A DNA stretch of 64,000 nucleotides from Dickeya dianthicola NCPPB 453 (GCF_000365305.1 NZ_CM001841.1:2447512-2511511), one strand, 5' to 3'. Shown: positions 54,967 through 63,274, numbered from the stretch's first letter. Numbers and translations: made by a program. The notes: a model not told the origin generated them from the letters alone.

Positions 54967-56964
54967 TCAGAATTTCACCCACGCATCTTCGGCGGGATGA
55001 TGTTTCGCCGACTCGGTCGCCTTGCGGTGAGTTTCTTTGCTCTGTGGCGGTTTCCGGCCGGTCTGGCCCGGCTTATTCAGCAGTAATGTCTGCTGGCTTG
55101 CTGGTGAACTGACATGGCGAGGATGCGTATCGTCGCCCAAATGAAACGCCGATACCGCCTGCGCCAGCATCCGCGACTGCTCCTCAAGTGAATTAGCCGC
55201 CGATGACGACTCTTCCACCAGCGCCGCGTTTTGCTGGGTCGTGGTGTCCAGTTCCGATACCGCCTGCGCTATCTGGGAGATTCCCCGGCTTTGCTCATCC
55301 GAAGCTGACGCGATTTCCCCCATGATGTCAAACACATGGGCTACCGAACTGACAATATCCTGCATGGTTTTTCCCGCCGCCCCCACCAGCGTTGAACCCG
55401 CATCAACCCGCGATACCGATTCATGAATCAACCCCTCGATTTCCTTTGCGGCCTGGGCGCTGCGCTGCGCCAGATTGCGCACTTCGCTGGCGACGACCGC
55501 GAATCCGCGGCCTTGTTCGCCGGCTCTCGCCGCCTCAACCGCCGCATTCAGCGCCAGAATATTGGTCTGAAAAGCGATACTGTTGATGACCGTCGTAATA
55601 TCAGCAATACGTTTGGAACTGCTGGAAATGTCGTCCATCGTCTTCACCACATTATTGACGATGTCACCGCCCTTGACCGCGTTTTTCGACGCTTCCGACG
55701 CCAGTTGCGACGCATGGTGAGCGTTTTCGGAGTTCTGTTTCACCGTCGAGGTCAACTGCTCCATGCTGGCGGCCGTTTCCACCACCGCCGCCGATTGCTG
55801 TTCGGTACGGGACGAGAGATCGGTATTGCCCGCCGCGATTTCCGCCGATGCGGATTCGACATGACCCACCCCTTCGCGGATATCGCGGATCATAGTGCGC
55901 AGCTTGTCATTCATGTTGCCCATCGCGGTGAGCAACTGCCCCAGTTCGTCGCGACGCGTCGTGCTGACGACGGACGACAGGTCGCCGCTGGCAATCCGTT
56001 CCGCCACCGACAGGCTCAGTTTAAGCGGGGTAATCAGCTGTACCGAGATACGCCACGCCATGACGATGCCGAGCAGGATCACCAGCAGGCCGGTCACCAC
56101 CATATTGAATTCCGACGACTGGGTGGTTTGATTGGAATTCGCCAGTTGTTGATTGAACAGGCCGCTGACATCCACATTCAGCTTTTCCGCCGCCGCAGTC
56201 ATCGCCTGGCTGGCGCGGGTTTCATCCTGAAAGGCGGCCAGATAAGCCGGCGCAGAACGGCGGTAGCCCGCGAAATAATCCCAGGCGGTATTCAGCCATG
56301 CCTGCTGTTCCGCAGACAACCGCCCGGCTTTTTCCTTGATGGCGGTTTCAGCGGCATCAATGTTTTTCAGGGTCATTCCCAGCGTATTATCCGAGGGCCC
56401 CAGCAGCAGATCATGCGCCACATCGCGAATATCTCCCATATGCTCGCCCACTTGGTACAGCAGCACCTGAATATCCGACGACACGCCCGCGACCTGCTGC
56501 CATTTATTATGAAATGCTTCCAATACGTTGCCGCTATCATCCTGACCAATAGTCAGACCGGCCGCATCCCGCTTTTTGCTGGCGGCGATGAAAACGTCCC
56601 GCGCGACCCGATACGCTTTCAGGTCCTGCTCAATGCGGTTCACATCGTCAATCGTATCCTTATCCCAACTCAACGCCTTGGCCTGTCTGAGAATGTCGTC
56701 CATCTTATTAATCAGTTCGCCGTTTTTATCGATAAAGCTGTAATCATGCGTGAACTGAAATTGTGTACGCAGAATGCGGGCCTGTGCCAATGTGGCGTTG
56801 AGTTGGTTGGTCGCCAGCGCCTTGTCGTTATTATCCGCCATGCTGCGAAATCCAATAACCCCGGCGATCAATACCACCAACGACAATAATAGAACCGAGC
56901 CAAACCCTAATGACAGTTTGGTTCCCAGCTTAAGATTTTCGTATTTTCCACCCAGAATATTCAT
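54967..56964 (-). CDS. Methyl-accepting chemotaxis protein with HBM-type sensor
   Basis: A 665-residue chemoreceptor. TM1 is at about 18-40. A helical periplasmic domain of about 240 residues fits the helical bimodular (HBM) type. TM2 lies near 285-305, followed by HAMP and the long cytoplasmic coiled coil with the signalling tip SIAFQTNILALNAAVEAARA. The last residues AWVKF match the xWxxF pentapeptide that tethers CheR and CheB. The start at 56964 is chosen over an eight-codon extension. HBM receptors in other bacteria sense organic acids, polyamines or benzoate; the ligand here is unknown. Confidence 0.9.
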   Translation of the reverse strand: MNILGGKYENLKLGTKLSLGFGSVLLLSLVVLIAGVIGFRSMADNNDKALATNQLNATLAQARILRTQFQFTHDYSFIDKNGELINKMDDILRQAKALSWDKDTIDDVNRIEQDLKAYRVARDVFIAASKKRDAAGLTIGQDDSGNVLEAFHNKWQQVAGVSSDIQVLLYQVGEHMGDIRDVAHDLLLGPSDNTLGMTLKNIDAAETAIKEKAGRLSAEQQAWLNTAWDYFAGYRRSAPAYLAAFQDETRASQAMTAAAEKLNVDVSGLFNQQLANSNQTTQSSEFNMVVTGLLVILLGIVMAWRISVQLITPLKLSLSVAERIASGDLSSVVSTTRRDELGQLLTAMGNMNDKLRTMIRDIREGVGHVESASAEIAAGNTDLSSRTEQQSAAVVETAASMEQLTSTVKQNSENAHHASQLASEASKNAVKGGDIVNNVVKTMDDISSSSKRIADITTVINSIAFQTNILALNAAVEAARAGEQGRGFAVVASEVRNLAQRSAQAAKEIEGLIHESVSRVDAGSTLVGAAGKTMQDIVSSVAHVFDIMGEIASASDEQSRGISQIAQAVSELDTTTQQNAALVEESSSAANSLEEQSRMLAQAVSAFHLGDDTHPRHVSSPASQQTLLLNKPGQTGRKPPQSKETHRKATESAKHHPAEDAWVKF

Positions 56965-57571
56965 AGAATCACCATTTATGGTTCTCATAATGTGAACGTC
57001 ATTCCATGTATATCAATGACATGTCATGAATTATTAAATATCGCTATTTAATAATTACAAAGGTAATCAACATCCTTTTTTACTGCCATCCTGCCGTCAA
57101 AAATCTATTGATGCATATGAAACTCAATTCGATAAAAAATAGAAATAATGAATAGTGGGATGTTTCATACCGTCTCGCACGATTAAAAGAAAAACAAATC
57201 ATGTGATTGCGAATTAACTGAAACGCCATTAAGAATGGTGAAAAAAACGATTTATACTGATCGTCAGGGTTTTCGTTAATCGTCTTAATCCCTCATAATC
57301 TATATATCATCTTTCCTATAATAGAAAGACATATAATACAAGGGTATAAGAACCCCCATTGATCTATCATGACTGGCTATTTCAATGAAAATAAAGCGGT
57401 CGTGACCACTGCGGGAAAACAGAATAAACATCGGTGCGGATACTCCGGCGTCATCAACCTTAACCGCAACGACGCCGGTTTCACTGCGGAGACGCCGGTT
57501 TCTCTGAGGAGAAGAAGTTTCTCTGCGGGTGGGAAACCCGGCGCCGCCTGCACGCACCGGGTGTTCGGATA
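56965..57571. other. Intergenic region between the chemoreceptor and the phage-like locus
   Basis: 607 bp, AT-rich on the left. It holds two palindromes in the chemoreceptor promoter region: ATGACATGTCAT (57016-57027) and ATTAAATA-TCGC-TATTTAAT (57033-57052). A degenerate 20-bp repeat lies at 57471-57530. This is where a P2-type prophage would carry int and attachment sites; neither is present. Small ORFs here (about 85 and 109 codons) look like chance. Confidence 0.6.
57471..57530. repeat. 20-bp tandem repeat, 3 degenerate copies, after the repressor gene
   Basis: GACGCCGGTTTCACTGCGGA (57471-57490), GACGCCGGTTTCTCTGAGGA (57491-57510) and GAAGAAGTTTCTCTGCGGGT (57511-57530). It ends 41 bp beyond the stop of the repressor (minus strand). 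Confidence 0.75.
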
Positions 57572-58435
57572 TCAGAAACTGGGGGTTAGCGTCAGCACCA
57601 CCACACCGCGCGGCGTGACCTCATCCACCCCACACTGGAATTGGGAGCCGCCGCCTTCAACCTGCATTTTACGCCCCGGCAACAGCGCCACATCGTAGAT
57701 ATCGCTCTTGCCGTCGATATCCAGCAACCAGCGACCGTTGCTGATACTGGTAATCCCGGTATCCACCAGCCAGGAAGACGAACTTCCCTCCACCAGCAGA
57801 GGCGCATGCAATCCCGCGGGAATGAACTGCGGATCCGCCTTCCACTCCCCCGCATCCTGCAATTTCCCGGTTTTCAACAGATTACGCGGGATCAGGCATA
57901 TGCCGCCGTCATCGTGACGGCTGACGGGCGCGTCATTCTGCTGCGGCGAGCCTTTACCGGTTGCCAACCACGCCAGCGACACACCGGTATCCAGCGCGCA
58001 GGTGACCACCACATCCCCAGGAAAGAAATCACGACGAATCCAGGTACTGATCGTACCGGGCGCGATGCCCAGCAGGTCACCCAGCTCTTTTTGCGTGTTG
58101 AAGCCATAGGCATCAAGCATACGACGCAGTACAGCTTTGCCCCCCGATGACAGAATTTGCTCATAAAGCGCCTTACCTTTCAGCGGCGATTTATGCGTAA
58201 AGACATTCGCATTTGCGAACTCTCCGGTGACCAGCCATCCGGCTTCCGCTCCGGTATCAAGCGCACACTTCAAAATAATATTACCCGGCACGTTCCCTCG
58301 CTGAATCCAGTTACTGATTGTATTGGTAGGTATCTCAGTGACCTCGCTCAGTTCCTTCTGAGTCTTTACTCCGTAGCTTGACATGATGCGCTCAAGCACG
58401 AAGGCCGCAGACACAGCATTACTATTTGTATTCAA
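57572..58435 (-). CDS. CI-type phage repressor with duplicated DNA-binding domain
   Basis: A 287-residue protein with two consecutive Phage_CI_repr domains. The first is at about 10-72 (VLERIMSSYGVKTQKELSEV...) and the second at about 99-160 (VLRRMLDAYGFNTQKELGDL...). They share the TQKEL, TIS.WI.R and CALDTG pattern. The C-terminal half (from about 180) resembles an S24-like fold (LLVEGSSSSWLVDTG...), but I see no Ser-Lys protease pair. The gene is divergent from the early operon over a promoter carrying an operator. It probably keeps the phage-like locus silent. Why one chain carries two helix-turn-helix units is unclear. Confidence 0.85.
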   Translation of the reverse strand: MNTNSNAVSAAFVLERIMSSYGVKTQKELSEVTEIPTNTISNWIQRGNVPGNIILKCALDTGAEAGWLVTGEFANANVFTHKSPLKGKALYEQILSSGGKAVLRRMLDAYGFNTQKELGDLLGIAPGTISTWIRRDFFPGDVVVTCALDTGVSLAWLATGKGSPQQNDAPVSRHDDGGICLIPRNLLKTGKLQDAGEWKADPQFIPAGLHAPLLVEGSSSSWLVDTGITSISNGRWLLDIDGKSDIYDVALLPGRKMQVEGGGSQFQCGVDEVTPRGVVVLTLTPSF

Positions 58436-58452
58436 AAATACCTCACGAGTAT

Positions 58453-58481
58453 TTACTTATACACGTTACGTGTTTTATAGT
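58453..58481 (+). promoter_or_regulatory. Early promoter with embedded repressor operator
   Basis: TTACTT (58453-58458) and TATAGT (58476-58481) are -35 and -10 elements with the ideal 17-bp spacing. The palindrome ACACGT-T-ACGTGT (58461-58473) fills the spacer, so a bound repressor would block RNA polymerase. A second, partial site (ACACAGCACATGT) lies at about 58485-58497. Confidence 0.65.
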
Positions 58482-58538
58482 GTCTACACAGCACATGTAA
58501 CACCATAGAACACCCTGGCCTGGGGGAGATATTGCTTT

Positions 58539-59009
58539 ATGTCGGACGAGATTTCAATTCTAACGCACATTTCTGAGGAAAATCCTACCGCAGCGAGTCC
58601 ATCCTCGGTTACGGAAACCGGCTTTGTGGCCGACAGTCAACGGCCTCATGCTATATCTGACCGGGCGTCGGTTGCTTTCACCGGCTGGCACAACGCGGCC
58701 CACGCCGCGGCGCCGGCATCCGTGACATGGCGCGCAGCGCGCCATACAAGCAAGCCACGGCGCCGGTTTTCCCACACCGCGCTTCAACACGATTTTGCAA
58801 ATGCAAAAACGGCATTCACCACCGTTACGACGACAGCCCTATTTTTCTGCTTCATCGCTGCCTGTGCGCTATTGTCGTGGCATGGTTTTTCAGCCTTTGT
58901 GAATGGCGGCAACGATTTTAACGCTGAATTCGGAAAATCGAATTCAGGTTATATTCTGCGCTGGTTTCCGAAGGCTGACGGCCACGATGACAAGCGAGCG
59001 TTATCATGA
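58539..59009 (+). CDS. Early gene 1 of the phage-like locus, unknown, one TM segment
   Basis: A 156-residue protein I do not recognise. A basic, His/Ala/Arg-rich middle (HAAAPASVTWRAARHTSKPRRRFSH) is followed by one hydrophobic segment at about 93-117 (TTVTTTALFFCFIAACALLS). GGGGGAG lies upstream of ATG. The stop overlaps the next start (ATGA), which supports real translation. The position is that of cox or other early regulators in P2, but no helix-turn-helix is visible. Confidence 0.55.
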   Translation: MSDEISILTHISEENPTAASPSSVTETGFVADSQRPHAISDRASVAFTGWHNAAHAAAPASVTWRAARHTSKPRRRFSHTALQHDFANAKTAFTTVTTTALFFCFIAACALLSWHGFSAFVNGGNDFNAEFGKSNSGYILRWFPKADGHDDKRALS

Positions 59010-59596
59010 AGCCCCATTATGCCTTTACCGCCGACCACCTGCAGAACCTGCCGCCCAATTTGCGAGCGCTGATCGGAAAACACTTCGCGGATTCGCGCTG
59101 GGTGCAGACGTGCATATTTTACCGGCGGCTCTGCGAACGCTATCGCCGCACGCTGTGTTTTCATGCCGCGTTGCACCACCGCTGGTGCGTCTATCAACTG
59201 GAAGAAATGGATGAAATGGCGCGCGAAAGGATCGTCAGCGCGCTGAATGAACTGCGTAGCGCATTCGGCCTGCCGGAAAACCAGGGGCAAGGCCAGTTGC
59301 TGCACGCGGTTCGGCTCCTCACCCTCAGCGAGCGCCGCACGCTGTTTTTCCATGCCGGGCTCACGACCCAGGAATTCGATCAACCGTTACGACGCATTGA
59401 CGAGTCGGATTGCCGGTGGGCGAAAACGCTTAACCTCGCCCTCGGTGAGTTGCATAGCCTATTTGCCGAGGCGCCCGACATTCTGACCAGTATCAAACCC
59501 GAGCACTATTTCAGATCCGAACACTATTTCAGATCCGAACACTATTTCAGATCCGAACACTATTTCAGATCCGAACATTATTTCAGACCCGAATAA
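59006..59596 (+). CDS. Early gene 2 of the phage-like locus, unknown, repeat-encoded tail
   Basis: A 196-residue protein without a recognised domain (MKPHYAFTADHLQNLPPNLRA...). It is helical and rich in Arg, His and Leu. The last 30 residues are five hexapeptide repeats (HYFRSE type) produced by an 18-bp DNA array. Where the unit changes CAC/CAT to TAA, the frame ends, and three more DNA copies continue after the stop. The number and state of repeats thus set the C-terminus. It is coupled to the gene before it. A role in early phage functions is only inferred from position. Confidence 0.6.
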   Translation: MKPHYAFTADHLQNLPPNLRALIGKHFADSRWVQTCIFYRRLCERYRRTLCFHAALHHRWCVYQLEEMDEMARERIVSALNELRSAFGLPENQGQGQLLHAVRLLTLSERRTLFFHAGLTTQEFDQPLRRIDESDCRWAKTLNLALGELHSLFAEAPDILTSIKPEHYFRSEHYFRSEHYFRSEHYFRSEHYFRPE

Positions 59597-59647
59597 TATT
59601 TCAGACCCGAATAATATTTCAGACCCGAATAATATTTCAGATCCGAA
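59504..59647. repeat. 18-bp tandem array, 8 copies, across a stop codon
   Basis: Copies 1-4 read CACTATTTCAGATCCGAA. Copy 5 begins CATTAT, and copies 6-8 begin TAATAT and mostly carry GACCC. Copies 1-5 encode the C-terminus of the preceding gene, copy 6 supplies its stop TAA, and 7-8 are noncoding. A weak degenerate copy precedes the array. Confidence 0.97.
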
Positions 59648-59783
59648 CATGATTCTCGTTGACGACCGTTTTCGCTGACGACAGAGCCCGCCGGCAAAAA
59701 CGCCCCTCGTTGACTTAACTGCCAGCACACAGGCCGCCGCTCAGGCTGGTCCGCATTGTTGCTGCTTACCATCAGGAAATTGT

Positions 59784-59996
59784 ATGAAAAACACACCAAT
59801 AAACCACCAGACGTCCCCCGCAAGGCGGCAGATCTCAAATGACGTCTGGCGTACAGACTTCGCCCATCGCTATAGCGAGCATCTGGACCAACTGGCGCAA
59901 CACGCCCGGCAGGAACAATTCTCCGCTCAGGAACTGGTGGCATTGCTGCAACAGGAAGCCGAAAAAATCCGACACCAGATTTGGGAGGCGCACTGA
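59784..59996 (+). CDS. Small P2-like early protein (DUF2732-like)
   Basis: A 70-residue helical protein. RYSEHLDQLAQHARQEQFSAQELVALL resembles the DUF2732 proteins coded between repressor and gpA in P2-like phages, though the match is by eye. It overlaps the zinc-finger gene by one base (TGATG). The function is unknown. Confidence 0.6.
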   Translation: MKNTPINHQTSPARRQISNDVWRTDFAHRYSEHLDQLAQHARQEQFSAQELVALLQQEAEKIRHQIWEAH

Positions 59997-60220
59997 TGGC
60001 AGACAGTATGGACATTTCCCAGGAGCAGCAAGCCATGCTACTGGATGCGCAAATCGCCCATGCCCGTAAAGCCCCCGCCGCTCACACCGCCCATGTCTGT
60101 GAGGAGTGCGATGCGCCGATTCCCGAGGCCCGCCGCCAGGCGATTCCTGGGGTGACGTGCTGCGTGGCGTGTCAGGAAATTCGCGAACACAAGCAACGTC
60201 ACTACCGTTCACCGTCCTGA
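59996..60220 (+). CDS. TraR/DksA-family zinc-finger protein
   Basis: A 74-residue protein with a C4 zinc finger CEECDAPIPEA...CCVAC (C-x2-C, 17 residues, C-x2-C), as in TraR and the small DksA-like proteins coded before gpA in P2-like phages. TraR-type proteins bind RNA polymerase through the secondary channel and mimic DksA with ppGpp. ATG 59996 overlaps the previous stop. An 18-bp repeat array follows 62 bp after its stop. Confidence 0.82.
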   Translation: MADSMDISQEQQAMLLDAQIAHARKAPAAHTAHVCEECDAPIPEARRQAIPGVTCCVACQEIREHKQRHYRSPS

Positions 60221-60282
60221 GCGTGCGTTCACTGAACGACAAGCCAGGACGCCCTGCGGCGATTCCCGCCGGTAATGCGGCC

Positions 60283-60390
60283 AACATTCATTGGATAGCA
60301 AACATTCATTGGATAACAAACATTCATTGGATAACAAACATTCATTGGATAGCCAACATTCATTGGATAGCAAACATTCATCGGATAGAT
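60283..60390. repeat. 18-bp tandem array, 6 copies, between the zinc-finger gene and gpA
   Basis: The unit AACATTCATTGGATAGCA, with small changes (AACA, AGCC, final CATCGGATAGAT), runs six times and ends 16 bp before the gpA start codon. It fills most of the spacer and could set the distance or structure ahead of gpA translation. Confidence 0.97.
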
Positions 60391-60406
60391 AAAACGCTGG
60401 CTGGTT

Positions 60407-62569
60407 ATGACGTCTGACGAAGCTGAAAAAAACGCCGACAACCGGAGCAACCGCTGGGTATACCCGTGGAATGCGCCCCGTACCGCCATTCTGCCTGAAT
60501 CCAGCGCATTGTCTGCGGATACCTTGCAGCAAGGGCAAGCGGTTTTGTATCGGCTGGCGTTGCTGCCGCATTTTCTGGCCGGCCATTTCCGCCGCCGCGT
60601 CGATTATCTCAAGCAGCATCAGGGGCTGAGCGTCGCGTTCAGCTACCTGTTATCGGTAGTTCAGCGGCGGCTCTGGCCCCGAATCGACGCCGTCAACGCC
60701 CGCTACCGGATGAATACGGCCTTATCTTCGCACTTCATCAGCGAAGCGGAGCAATATCATCAGTTGCCGGATATGCCGGACAAGGTTCTGCGCGCGTTCG
60801 CCAGCCGCATCGCCGCCCACATGAACGATGCCTACCATGCCCACTGCGAACACTATCTACAGGAATGCCTTGGCCTACAGGAATGCCCCGACCTACAGGA
60901 ATGCCCCGGCGATGGTCAGGCGACATTATTCAGTGAGGAAGCGCAGGCGCGCATCTATGGTCAGTTAGCCGCACTGGCGCAAGCCCTGAACGTGGCGCCC
61001 GCCCACTGGCATCGTCATCAAAACGGGACGCTCACGCTGGCACAGGCCTGCGCCGGCATTATGCGGCTGGTTACCCCCCGCTGGTGGGAGCGCCAGTTGA
61101 AGATTCAGCGAACCCGCTGGCGTGAAGCATTGTGGATTGCCGGCGGCGAGGTAAGCCGCGCCGCGTCCCCCTTTCTCAGCCGCCAGGCGCTGCAGGATAT
61201 TCGCTATCGCCGTCTGGCGACGCTGGATTTTCTGAAAAGCCGCGAGCTGGAAAATACCCGCAACGGCGAGCGGGTCGATTTGATCGACAAAGTCATGGGT
61301 AGTATCGCCAATCCGGATATTCGCCGTATGGAACTGATGACCATGCTGGCAGGTATTGAGCGTTACGCTACCGCACACCAGCACATCGGTATGCTGGTGA
61401 CGCTCACCGCTCCCGGCCACTACCATCCCACCCGTACCCGTGGTCACGACCAGGTATTGGTCAACACCGGGTGGATGCCGGACTGCCCTTCGCCCAAAAT
61501 GACCCAGCATTATCTGGTCCGGCTATGGGGCAAAATCCGCACCGCGCTCAAAGACCGTAAGCTGCACATCTACGGATTACGGGTCGTTGAACCCCATCAC
61601 GACGGCACGCCGCACTGGCACATGATGCTGTATTGCGCGCGCGCGCAGCGTCAGGCGATCGTCGATATCCTGCGCCGCTATGCCCAGCCCAGTGAAAGTG
61701 ACCGCGCCGCGGCGCATCACCGCCGGTTTGACTGCAAGCACATCAACAAAGGCGGCGCGGCGGCGTACGTCGCCAAATACATCGCCAAAAATATCGATGG
61801 CTATGCGCTGGACGGCGAATCGGACCACGAAACCGGAAAGCCGTTGAAAGACATGGCCGCCGCCGCCTCGGCCTGGGCCTCGCTCTGGCGCATTCCTCAA
61901 TTCCATTTCATCGGGTTGCCCACGGTCGGCGCGTACCGCGAATGCCGGCGAATTCGCAGCCGGTCATTACAGGATGCGTTGGGCGAACAGGCCGAAGCGG
62001 TGAGACACGCGGCGGACCGCGGCGATTTCGCCGCCTATATCGAGGCGCAGGGCGGCGCGAACGTCTCCCGGCAATGCCAGTCGGTTCGCGTCGCCAGAGC
62101 CGACAGCGAACGGCTGAACGCCTACGATGAAACTATCGTGCGTACCGTCGGTATTTTTTCCTCTCAGCGCGGTAACGCGTGTGTCTTCACCACCCGACCG
62201 GATGAATGGCAACTCGTGGCCAAAAACCATGCCGGCGGCGGTATCGCCGACAGCCGCCGCCCTGCACGGCCTTGGAGTTCTGTCAATAACTGTGGGGGCG
62301 TGTTTTCACCCGGTGCGCTCCCTTATCGATTCCGCGATATTCCTCGCGCTCCTTCAGCACGGCTAACCTATTTTCAGCGCGATCGGCTGGCGTCGTTGCG
62401 CCCCCGCCTTAGTCAGCAAGGTATTGATACCTCACGCTGGGAACGGGAGGCGCTGGTGCGTGGCGCCCGCGTGAAAATTGACGGCCAACTGATTGATGAA
62501 TTTAGGAATAACGCTATATCCGCCGTTGATGAAAAGCGCATCATGAATACACAGGTGCTGTACTTATGA
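60407..62569 (+). CDS. P2 gpA-like replication initiator (rolling-circle endonuclease)
   Basis: A 720-residue HUH endonuclease of the phage P2 gpA family, which nicks the origin and starts rolling-circle replication. The metal-binding motif is His403-Trp-His405 (GTPHWHMM). The two active-site tyrosines are Tyr454 and Tyr458 in AAYVAKYIAKNIDG, close to the P2 positions (450, 454). The upstream TAPGHYHPTRT block is also typical. The frame is open throughout, so the protein seems functional. An in-frame 18-bp triplication adds a LQECxx repeat near 151-168. The ribosome site is weak. Retention in an element without capsid genes is odd. Confidence 0.9.
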   Translation: MTSDEAEKNADNRSNRWVYPWNAPRTAILPESSALSADTLQQGQAVLYRLALLPHFLAGHFRRRVDYLKQHQGLSVAFSYLLSVVQRRLWPRIDAVNARYRMNTALSSHFISEAEQYHQLPDMPDKVLRAFASRIAAHMNDAYHAHCEHYLQECLGLQECPDLQECPGDGQATLFSEEAQARIYGQLAALAQALNVAPAHWHRHQNGTLTLAQACAGIMRLVTPRWWERQLKIQRTRWREALWIAGGEVSRAASPFLSRQALQDIRYRRLATLDFLKSRELENTRNGERVDLIDKVMGSIANPDIRRMELMTMLAGIERYATAHQHIGMLVTLTAPGHYHPTRTRGHDQVLVNTGWMPDCPSPKMTQHYLVRLWGKIRTALKDRKLHIYGLRVVEPHHDGTPHWHMMLYCARAQRQAIVDILRRYAQPSESDRAAAHHRRFDCKHINKGGAAAYVAKYIAKNIDGYALDGESDHETGKPLKDMAAAASAWASLWRIPQFHFIGLPTVGAYRECRRIRSRSLQDALGEQAEAVRHAADRGDFAAYIEAQGGANVSRQCQSVRVARADSERLNAYDETIVRTVGIFSSQRGNACVFTTRPDEWQLVAKNHAGGGIADSRRPARPWSSVNNCGGVFSPGALPYRFRDIPRAPSARLTYFQRDRLASLRPRLSQQGIDTSRWEREALVRGARVKIDGQLIDEFRNNAISAVDEKRIMNTQVLYL
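60857..60910. repeat. 18-bp tandem array, 3 copies, inside gpA
   Basis: CTACAGGAATGCCTTGGC, CTACAGGAATGCCCCGAC, CTACAGGAATGCCCCGGC. In frame it encodes LQECLG-LQECPD-LQECPG and keeps the gene open because 18 is a multiple of three. Confidence 0.95.
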
Positions 62570-62632
62570 GTTGACGAATATTACTGAATAAAGTACTGTA
62601 TATAAATACAGTCTCACAATGGAAGAGGTACC

Positions 62633-62854
62633 GTGGAACAGACTGAAAACCAAGAGCTGACCCTGTCAAGGATTAGACTAATTGCTGATATGTCATTGAT
62701 ATCACAATGCAACCCTGAAGAAATGAAAATCGCCATGTCGTTGATCGCCGACTTATCTCACCGCGAACTCCCAGACAGTGATTATCAACAGTTTCTGAAG
62801 AACAGTAGTGATGGACAGCAGCTTAAAGCATGGTTCGAACAACAAATGTTGTGA
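62633..62854 (+). CDS. Small helical protein after gpA, unknown
   Basis: A 73-residue acidic helical protein (MEQTENQELTLSRIRLIADMSL...). GAAGAGGT lies upstream of ATG. No family is recognised. It follows gpA by 63 bp and may be the last early gene. More AT-rich than gpA. Confidence 0.55.
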   Translation: MEQTENQELTLSRIRLIADMSLISQCNPEEMKIAMSLIADLSHRELPDSDYQQFLKNSSDGQQLKAWFEQQML

Positions 62855-62863
62855 GGGATTTCG

Positions 62864-62944
62864 ATGGATAATCATAACCGCCGTGAAATTCCCTGGCCGA
62901 TCGCCAGAGGCACGTGCAAATTAATGGATTTTCTCTGTGGCTAA
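62864..62944 (+). CDS. Possible 26-residue peptide
   Basis: ATG 62864 preceded by GAGGG at good spacing opens a 26-codon frame (MDNHNRREIPWPIARG...). It begins nine bases after the previous stop. Small size means it could be chance; the ribosome site is the only support. Confidence 0.3.
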   Translation: MDNHNRREIPWPIARGTCKLMDFLCG

Positions 62945-63205
62945 CGCGCCAGACTACTACGCAGCAAAAATTTTTTCGTATCCGGGCCGTTTAATAAAAA
63001 GGTCTGACCGGCCAAAGCCGGTATATACATTTTGGCATGAATTTTAATTTCGACTCAGTACAACCCTGTTCGTTGGTAATATTTTCTCTTTAGTTGGTCA
63101 TGTTTTCCCCTTTAACACAGCAGTACGGAATTAGGGTATTCCCATGTAAAAACCGCTGTTAGTGATATTACCCCCGGCCTTCCCGGTACCGTTAACACGT
63201 AATAT

Positions 63206-63231
63206 CCCCTGCCAACAAGGATTGGCAGGGG
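63206..63231. terminator. 10-bp perfect hairpin at the module junction
   Basis: CCCCTGCCAA (63206-63215) and TTGGCAGGGG (63222-63231) around CAAGGA. No U-tract follows. It may end early transcription or insulate the tail operon. Confidence 0.55.
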
Positions 63232-63274
63232 TCACAATAAATAAACACCGCTGACATTCTATTCCACCGGTTGT

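Noticed and set aside
57300-57557. 85-codon minus-strand ORF after the repressor as a remnant integrase
   Set aside because: No tyrosine-recombinase motif (R...HxxR...Y) is visible in any frame between 56965 and 57571, and part of it is the degenerate 20-bp repeat.
56965-57571. tRNA gene or attachment-site duplication at the phage-like boundary
   Set aside because: No cloverleaf or tRNA 3' end was found. The other boundary is outside the window, so an att pair cannot be tested.
59504-60390. CRISPR array suggested by the dense direct repeats
   Set aside because: The 18-bp units abut one another with no spacers, the two arrays have different units and no cas genes are present.
60106-60417. 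103-codon ORF across the 60.3-kb array (repeating NIHWIA/NIHWIT)
   Set aside because: It overlaps the zinc-finger gene out of frame and its second half is only the 18-bp array read through. Any frame of an 18-bp array without a stop gives such a hexapeptide repeat.
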